64,000 nt of DNA from Chrysemys picta bellii. Its lineage: Eukaryota; Chordata; Testudines; Emydidae. Location: positions 11,246,572-11,310,571 of the forward strand of contig NC_088800.1 in NCBI RefSeq assembly GCF_011386835.1. The letters run 5' to 3'. The notes beneath the pieces are model-generated. The model was not told the origin of the DNA. It ran no database searches and saw only the letters and a list, made by a program, of their open reading frames with translations. Shown piece by piece: positions 54,201-64,000 of this stretch; the stretch's first letter is position 1; each line of letters begins with the position of its first letter. The translations under genes and the position numbers were made by a program.

Positions 54201-57200
54201 CAGGTCCTGTTTACACAAAACACAGAAACCCTACAGATGGCATGGAAGCAGCTTCATGGAGGTCTGCAATTTTTTTTTTCCTGATGAGCCTGAACTGCAG
54301 TGGCAATGAGCCAGAGTTCCTGACATATCTCCCAGAATGCAATGCACCTGTTTCTGGTCATTGTTCTCACCATGACACTCCTGTCATCACAATAAGGATA
54401 TCCAGGTATTCGATACCCCCAAAACCCAGCCAAATGGTGACAATCACCAGTGAGGCAACACCCAAGCGTGGACACCTTGTGCTAACTAATCTGGAAATGA
54501 AACATGCACAAATAAAATCATCATTGTTACCATCATCCCGGCTGAGAAAGACGCTTTACTCAGCATTGCCTTACTGTCTAATCGGACAGAAAAAATGTAG
54601 CTGTTATGTAAACTTCCCAGCAAAAATCCTTTCATGGTCAGAAAACCCTTGTTCAAATGCACACATGCTACTATGCAGACCTTTTGAAGAGACCATCTTC
54701 GAAGTGATTGGAAATAAGATAAAGGCGACCGCCATGGAGGGGGAGAGACTACAGCAATTTGAGACAATATAGGCTAGATTACCTGCAAGCTTTGAAGCAA
54801 GTTAAATAAACCCTAAACGATCCCTAGAAGTTGCTTAAATAAAAAAAATCCAGTTTTTTGAGACAGGTTCTGTCTAAAACTTCTATTCCTCTGCTATTCA
54901 AGTGCCATCCCTTAGCTGAAGCTGATGAGAGCAAAATTGGGAGCAAATAATGCTACCATCCTCTATCTTCAATAACACCTTTAAAACATATAAGTGCCAG
55001 CTGAATTAGCCTATTTATAAGGCCTCTTTTTGCCCCCTTACAGTAAACTCCTAATGACACTCCGCTACACAATGCAATTCAATATGACTCAAGCTTCCAG
55101 GGGTCTTGATCCCCTCTAGATAGTCCACCACAAGAGTGATTTATAAACTACAGCCCGAGACAGTCACAGAGACTGAAGTGATTTGAGAAAATAGTTCGGG
55201 CTTCTAAGTGAATTCAAGTGCTCTGAATTCCAATGACAGAATGACACCAAAAAAAAAAATAAAAAAAATCCTAGCTTCATTTCCTACCACTGAAAAGAGG
55301 GGAAGGAGAAGATAGAAGCTTACTATCCATCGTTCAATTGTCCTATCAGTAATAATGCTGGCACCAAATTAGCTTCTTTTCAACATTAAGGACTTTAATA
55401 GGAGCCTGTTTGCATTCCTGACCATATTTGCGAAACTGAACAATTTTTATTTTAATAAGCTGTGTGTTTGGAAGAGGTTGGGGGAAAAGGGTAGAGGGGA
55501 CTGATCACCAAAAATGGAATGCAAATCCCACGGTACGTGTGGAGGAGAAAGATACAATTGTGTAACTTTTTGGGGGGTTCAATTTACAAGTGGTCAGTAA
55601 AGAAGAAATGTTATTAATGTGTCCCCACTCTGCCCCTTTCAGAAAGGGCTCTACTTCTTGAAAGTTATTTCTGAGCCGAAAATAGTCAAGAGCAAAACAA
55701 GGACTGGAAATACATAATTACCCAAATTCCCTTTTTCAAAGATTTTCCCATGCAAATCTGAATATGGGGATGAAGGGGTTTTTTTCCCCCTCCAACCCCT
55801 ATCTTTCACACTCAACTGTTCAGTCTAAAGACAGCCAGGGAGCTAAAAATATATTAATTAGAACTCTTGAGGCTGGCATGAATGAGATATAGTTAGCCCA
55901 AACTGATGCTATTACAGCTCTGATAGCTTCATTTAAATTCCTGAATAAAACATGAAATATCTTTAATGAGAAATGAATATAGTTGTCAGGAGGGAGTAGT
56001 TGTGATATTGTTACTAGTTGAGATATAGAAGATGAAGACATAATATGAATACCTTCGATTTTATATAAAAATGATGGCTGTTAGGAAAGAAAGATCCCTC
56101 TTCAGAGACTTCTTTTAGACTGAATATCAAAAATTATATAAAATAACAGCATAATCTCCTGCAAAGAAACACTTGTATTTGAAGGCTGGCTCATGCTACA
56201 GACTACATGCTGACTGTGTCTATTACAAAGTATAACTGTAGCATAAAAAAACACAATGAAGACAAAAGTAAACCAATCATGTTAAGTGCTGCACAAAATT
56301 GTAATTGTTTTGTTAGTCAAAGGTTGGTCAGGGGTTTCAGCTCTGAAAGGTACCCGGCCAGCACACTCACCCACTCACCCTTTACAGACAAATGTCAACA
56401 AGCAAAACAAACTTGGTTCTTTCCTTTTCAAGGCAACAGTGAGACACAAGGCCATGCCAGAAACTAAATAGAAAAAACAACAATACTTTAAATCACGCTG
56501 TCAGGAAGATGGGAACGGCAGCACCCCTTCATTCTTCCATGGACCATTCATGGACCATGCTACCAACACTAAGAATTTATTCTTGAGCTGGAGTGGAGGT
56601 CTCCTCACCTGTTCTTTTACCTGATTTAACCTGCTTGCCCTCTGTTCATATGGCTGTTCCTTATTTATTTTTCTCTCCATTCACAATGATCTCTTACATT
56701 TATTTAAGGCTTTTTATCCATCGGGATCCCAAAGCACTTCACAAACAACAGGCAACACTCACTCTACTGTCCTTCTACACCCAGAACTCCCATTGGATTC
56801 CATCTGTCTTTTGTATACAAGAAGAGAGAAAGATAAGGCTCTGAAAATACCTTCCCCCCACTGCAACACAGCCAACTCGGATGTGGAGCTCAGCAGCTAT
56901 TTAACAGTGTGCAGCATCACTTATACACCAGTTGAGGACAGGAAGCGAAGATAAATATCATACCAATTGAAACCGCAAGGGGAATATTAGAGAAGTAGAA
57001 TGTAACTATCCAAACTGGAAATTGCCAAATTGGAAATCCCATTTTTGCTTAATCTTTAGCGGCCACAAAGCTCAAGACCTCAACTGCAAGTCATCAGAAG
57101 TTTATATCAAGTATTTTACATTACATCAATTTAAAACTAATATTCAGGACATAATCGTATGACACTCACGACGTAGCCACTTATTTTCTTTTACAATGTA

Positions 57201-57639
57201 GTGAAGAGCTGGTTTCTGTATACTCTCTATTTTAAGAGGTAGAACATTATCTCAGGGATACAGTTCCATTTCTCTTCATCAACACCTCTTTGCTTCATTG
57301 AGTAGCGTATACTTAATTCATTCAGAGTGGGTTGTCAAGGAATATACATTGGGTAATCAATATTTTCCTGAAGATGTTTGTACATAAAAAAATATCAAGA
57401 CGGAAAAGTTTCTAAATGTCTTTGATTGTATTTTCAAGTGACTTAGTTGGTCTGGCACAGAGCAAGCATGTTAATGGATTCCACTTCGATTCTTACCTTT
57501 CTGCTCCTCCTACAAGATCCCAGCTTCAAGACAAGGCTTAGAAGATGTACAATTCAGTTCTAAATAGGCCTCTTCACTTATAATGAGTGATTTTAATTTT
57601 TGTAGAGCATAAAACTCTTATGTGGTGCTATAGTTAGAG
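54201..57639. other. Long unclassified stretch
   Basis: No transposon end or exon recognised. 56690-56755 has 'acatttatttaaggctttttatccatcgggatcccaaagcacttcac', reminiscent of an old SINE 3' part. A-rich tract at 55250-55268. Confidence 0.4.
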
Positions 57640-57860
57640 CAGGGGTCGGCAACCTCTGGCACACGGCTCACCACTGGCTCTGGCCTGGCGGGCCGGGCCA
57701 GTTTATTTACCTGCTAACACGGCAGGTTTGGCCAATCGCGGCCCCCACTGGCCGCGGTTCACCTTCCCAGGCCAATAGGAGCAGCGTGAAGCCGCGGCCA
57801 GCACATCCTTCGCCCGCACCGCTTCCCGCCGCCCCTATTGGCCTGGGACAGCGAACCACA
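57640..57860. mobile_element. Right-truncated hAT palindromic element, CAGGGGTCGGCAAC end
   Basis: It starts caggggtcggcaacctctggc and has the core through ggccaataggagc and cccctattggcctggg, then stops at gcgaaccacaac. The right terminus is missing and no TSD partner for agttagag (57632-57639) is present. Confidence 0.87.
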
Positions 57861-59389
57861 ACAGATGGATAAGGATACATGGAATGAGACAAAATGGTCA
57901 GCATGGTAGACAGTGTGAAGCAGGCCAGACTGTTAGGTCACAGGCTTGAGAGGTCCCTTCATATCAACCTAGGTATTTATGTGAACCTGAATAGTATCTG
58001 AATATCCGACAGCTGCTCCTGGGCTCAGCTGAACAGGGCTTGCAGACAACTCTGCAATCATAGCAAAAATGTAAAAAGTGTTTCACTAAAAGGCAACTGT
58101 TATAAAACAAATGACAATTTGGGGGTCCCCTGGAGACACCCTAAGCTGCTGATACAAACAGATTCTCCTCTACAGCACAAGTCATCCCTATGCAACAAAA
58201 TCAGAGACCTACAAACCTGACATTGTAAACATCAAGTGCAATGTACAGCCCTCATATCACTATAACTGGAACTACATTCAATTATAGTCATTTTATTTCT
58301 ATAGTTTATTCCCCGCCCCCTCCTCCTCCAAACAAATTTAATGCTCCTAAAAATGTGCCAGATTAATAGCCCTGGAAACTGAAGACATCTATTTATCTCC
58401 ACAAAAGGTACAGCATGAGCAGAAGCAGTGCACACTCTCTCATCAACCCTCCTATCGTAATGCTATAAGGTGGAAGATCTCCTCTGCTGAGACTGCCTAG
58501 GTCTGGGGTGTCAATTGTCTAGGGACCAACCAACTGTGGTGGTGGGGTTTCTGATGTGGACACACCTCCACTAGGCAGAAGATGGAGACCACCAATTCAT
58601 TTCATACAGACCGCAGAATAAATAGCCATTGCATGGTGTCCGTTGTTTGTCACGAACAAAATGGGCTCCAATTAAAAAACAAATAATAAACCGGTAACCA
58701 AGAGATTAAAGTCTCCCTGTCCCTTTCCTTGGGTTAAAGTTTAGCACTGGTAAAGGTACCTTTAACTTCCAGGAGATTCCTCTCCCTTCACTAGGTTCGG
58801 TCCCATCTCCTTTCCCTTCTCCCAGCTCTTACCTGTTCCTGCATTTCCTCGTAGCAGCCTGCTTCCATTCCACCCGGAACCCAGCAGGATTTATGCAGGT
58901 GTCAGTCCCTCACTGCAAGGACAGCAATGAACTCTGGGGCAGATCTAGACCTGGAAATGTCAGGAAAGGGAGGGGCTATGGTGGCCAGAAGGAGAATATA
59001 GGTGGGGCAGGGCATTGTGGATAGGGAAGAAGTCATGGAAATATAATTACATAAGGCATAATCTGGGAGTGCTATGCAGACCGTGACAGACCTGAGTGTC
59101 TGCCTGAGTGTTTACCCACAGCCCTGATTGGGCTTGGTGAAAAGGCTGAGGAAATAAATTTGCATAATTTGCATAACAACCAAAAGTGGATGCTCCACTT
59201 CACAAATGCTCCAAACCCATCAATCTACCCCCAGCTTCTCCCTTTTCCACCCGTCCCCCAACTCCCTCCCCACCTGGCTCCAATACCTCCTTTTCTCAAC
59301 AAATTGCAGCTGCCACAACTCTATCAGTGGGTGAGTCTCAGGCTCAGCTTCCCTCTCCTGCTCCTTTTGTGACTCTCACTGGAGGAAGG
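57861..59389. other. Unclassified DNA
   Basis: No feature recognised. Confidence 0.4.
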
Positions 59390-59567
59390 ATCATAGAATC
59401 ATAGAATATCAGGGTTGGAAGGGACCTCAGGAGGTCATCTAGTTCAACCCCCTGCTCAAAGCAGGACCAATTCCCAACTAAATCATCCCAGCCAGGGCTA
59501 TGTCAAGCCTGACCTTAAAAACCTCTAAGGAAGGAGATTCCACCACCTCCCTAGGGAACCCGTTCCT
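59390..59567 (-). mobile_element. CR1 LINE 3' end
   Basis: From atcatagaatcatagaatatcag through gggttggaagggacctcagg, aggtcatctagttcaacccc, ctgctcaaagcaggaccaa, atcatcccagccagggct and ggagattccaccacctcc, this is the CR1 3' region in reverse orientation with the octamer-type tail at the left. It is the least diverged CR1 piece here and is truncated near 59567. Confidence 0.93.
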
Positions 59568-60289
59568 AGGAGGAGGAGCTTAGGGCAAAGGAGACATTCT
59601 GGTTGGCTGGCACGGGAGACAATCTTAGCCATCAACCCCATGCACCTTGCAGCCAGCCAAGTGCCAGAGATGCAGCTGGAGGCGAGAAAGACAGAGCTGG
59701 GGCCTGCAAGCCCAAGCCTGGAGCCAAAAGCTGGAGACAAAGCCAGTCTGCCTAGCCATTATCCATCCCCTGAGCTACTTACAGCCCCCTGCCCCAGATG
59801 CTATGTAATTAATGTGCTTTAAGTTCACAGATGTTTACCTGTGCTGCATACAGCTAGGAAACTGGGGGACCTTTTATGTCCTGAGTACTACACATTGGCA
59901 TTTTGAAGCCCTCTCCCAGCCTGCCCAGTTGAGCAACCATTTTGTTCCCAGAATTCAGTGCAAACTATAAGATGTATGTACCTTGCCATCTCTCACAGAC
60001 ACTTTGCTTTTCTTCCTTCTTCTTTCATGGTTAAAATAAAGGCCATTCTGACTGAAAGTATCTGTTTGCTCTTTGTGTCTGAAAATACCCGACAACAACA
60101 AAGATGGAGCCAACTGTCATCTCTTTTGGGGACAGGACCATGTTTTATGTTTATAAAGCACCACATTTGCAGCACTATCTAAAAATGATTTCAATAATCA
60201 GTACCCTGCTTGTGTCTTTCAGCCGGGTGGTTAGCCGTTACTTTAATAAATTAATGCTTAGCAGTTGAAAAGCAAATATTGTTATCCTT
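59568..60289. other. Unclassified DNA
   Basis: No feature recognised. Confidence 0.4.
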
Positions 60290-60490
60290 AATTAGTATTA
60301 TTATTCAAAATGCTTTACAAATATTAACTAATTGAGCCTCACAAGTAACATCCCTGTGAGTCAGGTTAGAACAAATTATGATCCCAATTTTTACATGAGA
60401 AAATTGAGGCAGAGAGGCTAAGCGTCTTGCCAGACCAGGGGTGAGGATTAGAACCCAGGGGCTCCCGACTCCCAGTTTTATGCATGAGCG
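60290..60490 (-). mobile_element. MIR-like SINE
   Basis: 'aatgctttacaaatattaactaattgagcctcacaagtaacatccctgtgagtcaggt', 'acatgagaaaattgaggcagagaggctaagcgtcttgcc' and 'aacccaggggctcccgactcccag' are in reverse MIR order. Confidence 0.78.
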
Positions 60491-61917
60491 ACACCTCTAA
60501 TTATCTGGCTGCAGGCCACATCCCCTTCTATTGTCAGTTCAACTGCACTGAGACGACAAATTATTATTATTTTTTAAAAAGCTGACAATCCCTAACACTG
60601 CTGGGACACTCTATTCTCCACAGTTTCACAATCTCCTCTGGCGGTTCCCTCTCCCAAATGGTGTCAATTCCTGAATTCCAAGCACTCACTTTTGGTGCGT
60701 GCATCATATACATCTGTATCTTTACAGGTGACAGCTTCTGTCTGTAAGAGCCATCTCCGAGGCCAGGAGAGAGGCATTAAAAATTAAAGAACTGCAGAGT
60801 AGATTGGTTCCCAGTCTGGGGTTTATAGACAGGAAAATGTTTGACAGGTGGTCTCTGCGAAAGAAGTGGCCTTGGAGACACATTCCTCTTGATTTTATTT
60901 TTAATTAACTTTTATTCTCACTATTTCATTCCTTTTTTTCCCTCTTCCTCCTCCCTACCTGCCCCATCCCCCCCAATACTTTTAAAACAATGTCTGTCTG
61001 TCACCACTCCTCTTGCGCAAGTGAAGGTGGCCTTAGCACTGTCCTCCAACAGAGAGTTTATAAAGAGCCATTGCTCTCTCTCTGCACTCCATTGCCACAC
61101 AAACTGCATTTTCATAACAGGGCATCTGACTGTATCTGTCATCTCAAAGCTAACAAGAGTGGGTTCCTCATAGCTCAGTGCAGTGACATCTTTACAGGGC
61201 AGTCCATAACCCCTCAGAGATTCATCCTTCAAAATCAGCGCCTCTGCTGGTTTCTCCAAGGCACGTAGGTGAATCCAGTATATTTCAGTCAGTCTCTACC
61301 TGACAAGCAGTAGCCCGTGGCTTGGGCTGAGTGTGTGTTTGTTAAGCCTTTCCACATGTGTCATTCAGGCCCTTCCTGTTTGGATTTCTTACACCAGTTT
61401 TACACCTCTTGCCTTACATAAAAACAAATGACCTTAGAGAGACCGGCTGGACTGTCTCAATTACAGTCTACAGGGAGAGACTTCATCTCCTGCCATAAAA
61501 GTGCTTCCTCGCCTTCCCTCCCCTTCGCCCTGTGCATTCCCGCTTTAATGTTAATTGTAATAACACGGCTTCATCCAAACAACAGAAAAAGATACAGCCC
61601 ATCCCCCACAATGCCTACCCTGCACAGACCTTGCTTCAGTGACTCCTCCAAAACCACCACAGTTAGAAGAGAGCACTTAACCTTCCTTGGGATATTTTTA
61701 TGCTCCATTTTCCATTCCATTAGGAAGGAGATGAAAGAAAACGATGGATGCTTTCGTATGGGTTCTGGCATCACCAGCAAATGTGCTCACTGCTCCTCCC
61801 TCCCGCCCCGCTGCCCCCAAAAAGAGAGAGAACACAGAATTGAAGATGTGGGGAGGAGCAGGAAGGGGAACGAATGCAAAAATAAAGGAAGATTGAACAA
61901 TGGTGGGTGTGGGGTCC
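60491..61917. other. Unclassified DNA
   Basis: No feature recognised. An open frame at 61428-61946 (172 codons) has no domain. Confidence 0.4.
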
Positions 61918-62030
61918 CACCAACCGAGTGCAATTTGTGTTTGTAGTGTCCACCAACTCATGGCGCTTGTGTGGGCAGTGTACGCCAACCTGTTGCATAT
62001 GTGTGTCAGTTAAGTCTGCCAACCCATGGC
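61918..62030 (+). repeat. Degenerate minisatellite, units of about 33 bp
   Basis: Units start at 61918 (caccaaccgag), 61951 (caccaactcatgg), 61983 (cgccaacctgttgc) and, partial, 62017 (ctgccaacccatgg). Each has a 'gtgt' block and ends in 'agtgt' or 'aagtct'. Unit lengths are 33, 32 and 34 bp. Divergence is high, so the array is old or the similarity is partly chance. Confidence 0.55.
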
Positions 62031-62414
62031 CAATCTATGTAATCTTCCGTTTGTTATATGGCATCTTACATGCTACTGCAAACAGGGTTCAAACTGAGAT
62101 TCACCCTACCAGCTAAGCCAAAAGGAAGCTTCCTAAGCTGGTTAAACTTCTACGTGGTACTGGTTTTCGATGCAATATATGGGCCAAATGTGTGTTTGCC
62201 ATGCTACTAAGCAGGCTAAAGTCTCTGTATACCGAACCCCGGACATTGTTTAACAGTCAAACATGATTTCAACATAGAAAAAGATCACACTGATGTACTT
62301 CAAAGCCTGTTTGGACTAATTTAGTCTCTCTGTCTGGTTCTCTTGCAACTGCTTATAACTTTCATTATTGAAAGCAACTTGACCTATTTTCCATCAACGC
62401 TTGTTGTTATAGGT
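62031..62414. other. Unclassified DNA
   Basis: No feature recognised. Confidence 0.4.
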
Positions 62415-62569
62415 CAGGGATCGGCAACCTTTGGCATGTGGCCCGTCAGTGAAAGCCGCAGGTGGCCCGGGACAGTTTGTTTACCTGCAGCGTCCGCAGG
62501 TTCAGCCAATCGCGGCTCCCACTGGCCGCAGTTTGCCGTCCCAGGCCAATGGGGGCTGCAAGAAGAGGT
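62415..62569. mobile_element. Right-truncated hAT palindromic element, CAGGGATCGGCAACC end
   Basis: It starts cagggatcggcaacctttggc, continues through gtttgtttacctgcagcg and ccactggccgcagtttgcc to ggccaatgggggctgcaag, and then stops. Only the first arm is left, about half of a full copy. Confidence 0.86.
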
Positions 62570-62814
62570 GGCCCATGGACACTTCACCTGCCCCCAGAAT
62601 GTAGGCACCTCTGGAGTGAAGCTGACAGCATTTTGTACCAGCAGCAATACGCAGTAGTAACAGCAGGAGGAAATAAATAATTTCTCCAGCTGAAACTACT
62701 GGAGGAACTTTAGGGAGGAAGAATGTAAGTATCCAATTTGAAATATGTCCAGTCAGCCCCTTATTCTTGCTTCTAAACTGTGGAAGGATGTTAGCTCCGG
62801 ACCTTAAACCCCTC

Positions 62815-63240
62815 CTTCTCCCAGATTCAATTTCCTGCTCTGACACAGACTTGAAATTTGACCTTGGGCAAGTCACTTAGGCCCAGATTTTTAAAGCTAT
62901 TTAGGCATTGCTGCACTCAGCATTACAATGCCTAAGGGATTTAGGACCATACATCTCATTGCCAAAAAGGGATTTAGGCACTTAGGAGCCAATTTCCCAT
63001 TGACAATCAGTGGGATTTAGACTCAAGTATCTAAATCTCTTCTGAAAAGCAGATTTAGGCTCCTAAATCAGTTTGGCATTGCAGCACTGAGCACAACAAT
63101 GCCTAAATACCTTTAAAAATCTTCGTCTATCTGTGTCTCAGTTCCCCATCTATAAAACAGGGATAATAGCACTGCCCTACTTCACAGGCATTTTGTGTGG
63201 CTAAATATATTAAAGACTGTGCGGTGCTAAGATAGTAGGG
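62815..63240 (+). mobile_element. MIR-like SINE split by a MITE
   Basis: The left part (caatttcctgctctgacac, gaccttgggcaagtcacttag) and right part (ctgtgtctcagttccccatctataaaacagggataatagcac) are contiguous in MIR. Between them lie about 245 bp of palindromic DNA. Confidence 0.82.
62882..63124. mobile_element. Palindromic MITE-like element nested in MIR
   Basis: The left arm starts gatttttaaagctatttagg (62886) and the right arm ends cctaaatacctttaaaaatc (63121); arms of about 34 bp are inverse with about four mismatches. Inner inverted blocks (gctgcactcagca and its relatives at 63079-63093) extend the palindrome. 'ggcccag' at its left edge also occurs at 35850. Confidence 0.8.
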
Positions 63241-64000
63241 AACCAGCTACGTACCTGATGTAGACAGAATCAAAGAGTGGCATCTCCAACAGTAGCAGAG
63301 TAAATTGTATCGGTTTAATATGGACTCAGAGGAAAGAGTCAATGTATTGCATTGTAGTGGTTTACGGAATCCATTGAGCTAAAGTCGACCATGCACTCAG
63401 AAATATTTTTAATTGCCACCAAACCAAGGTGGGGGAGATGATGAAGATGGGTTTTACTAATATTAACCAGTAAGCCTTTAAAGTTCATTTTAAAAAAGCT
63501 TTAAAAAGTTAAAATGGACCATGGAATTACTGGAGGGGAGCATTTTTTATTCTTGGTTGTGTTCTGAAATAAAGTTACGCAAGCACAAGTCAGTAAGTGG
63601 CACTAATGCAGCCATAACCTATTCAAGTATATTTAAGGGGGACATTCCTTTTTAACCCTACAGCCAAATGCCTCTCTGCACCGTGTTAGCTGGGAATGCC
63701 AGGGAGGTCAGAGGGGGGCATTTTCGGTGACAAACTCAATGTGCAAACAAACTGCTTTGGTCTCTTGCCCAGATATAAACAACATAAACAACAACAATCA
63801 ATCACTCTTCTATTTAGTGCCATCAGGATCAAATCAAAACTATCTGCATCTGTTTCTTCCTGTCCTTTCCCTTATTAGACCAGAAGCTCTAAGAGTCAGG
63901 CTTTGGCTTATCAGTCTCATTGTATTAGCTTGATAAACCCCCAGTTTACCTATAATACAGCAGACTGAAAAAATCCTTAGGGCTACTGGATAATAAAGAA
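63241..64000. other. Unclassified DNA to the window end
   Basis: No feature recognised. Confidence 0.4.

Noticed and set aside
54146..54772. 208-codon open frame, the longest in the window
   Set aside because: It starts inside the TG microsatellite (Cys-Val repeats), has no domain or signal that I recognise, and an overlapping minus-strand frame is also open. It is most likely chance.
1..64000. CRISPR array, bacterial operon or prophage
   Set aside because: No regularly spaced direct repeats, no dense coding and no ribosome binding sites. The repeat content is that of an amniote nuclear genome.

Overview
The window looks like non-coding nuclear DNA from a turtle, probably a hidden-necked (cryptodiran) turtle. 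I found no host protein-coding exon, tRNA, rRNA or CRISPR array that I can defend. The long open reading frames lie in transposons, microsatellites or sequence without recognisable domains. The turtle call rests on the repeats: CR1 LINE ends and fragments on both strands, a tRNA-derived SINE with a CR1-like tail (about 38793-39001) of the kind described in cryptodires, Penelope-like element (PLE) 3' ends, ancient MIR-type SINEs, and many short hAT-type DNA transposons. These family names come from memory of consensus sequences. The TSDs, inverted repeats and motifs were read directly.

Layout: 1-3250 is mostly unique, with a GAAA microsatellite. 3250-6530 holds a hAT copy, a CR1 end, two PLE ends, MIR pieces and a 122-bp hAT-type element with a perfect 8-bp TSD. 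6530-14600 is mostly unique, apart from old SINE-like pieces. 14600-16121 has a CR1 fragment next to a hAT transposase relic, which is next to a broken hAT MITE. 17154-18345 is a GC-rich island made of two nonautonomous elements (one with an internal minisatellite) and CR1. 18346-28595 is mainly unique, with hAT insertions at 19002 and 25912. 28596-31035 is a dense cluster of MITE-like repeats into which hAT elements have inserted. 31036-47150 alternates unique DNA with MIR, hAT, PLE, SINE, CR1 and palindromic elements. 47150-64000 is similar but sparser.

The most interesting signals are: (1) a hammerhead-ribozyme-like stem-loop in all four PLE ends, with a self-complementary AGCT at the stem III position; (2) ten related GC-rich palindromic hAT elements that share one core but carry two different terminal inverted repeats, several with perfect 8-bp TSDs; (3) a decayed hAT transposase joined directly to a truncated MITE; (4) nested insertions that give relative ages; (5) a hairpin minisatellite inside a transposon. 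No gene network or operon is present. The history visible here is of repeat colonisation.
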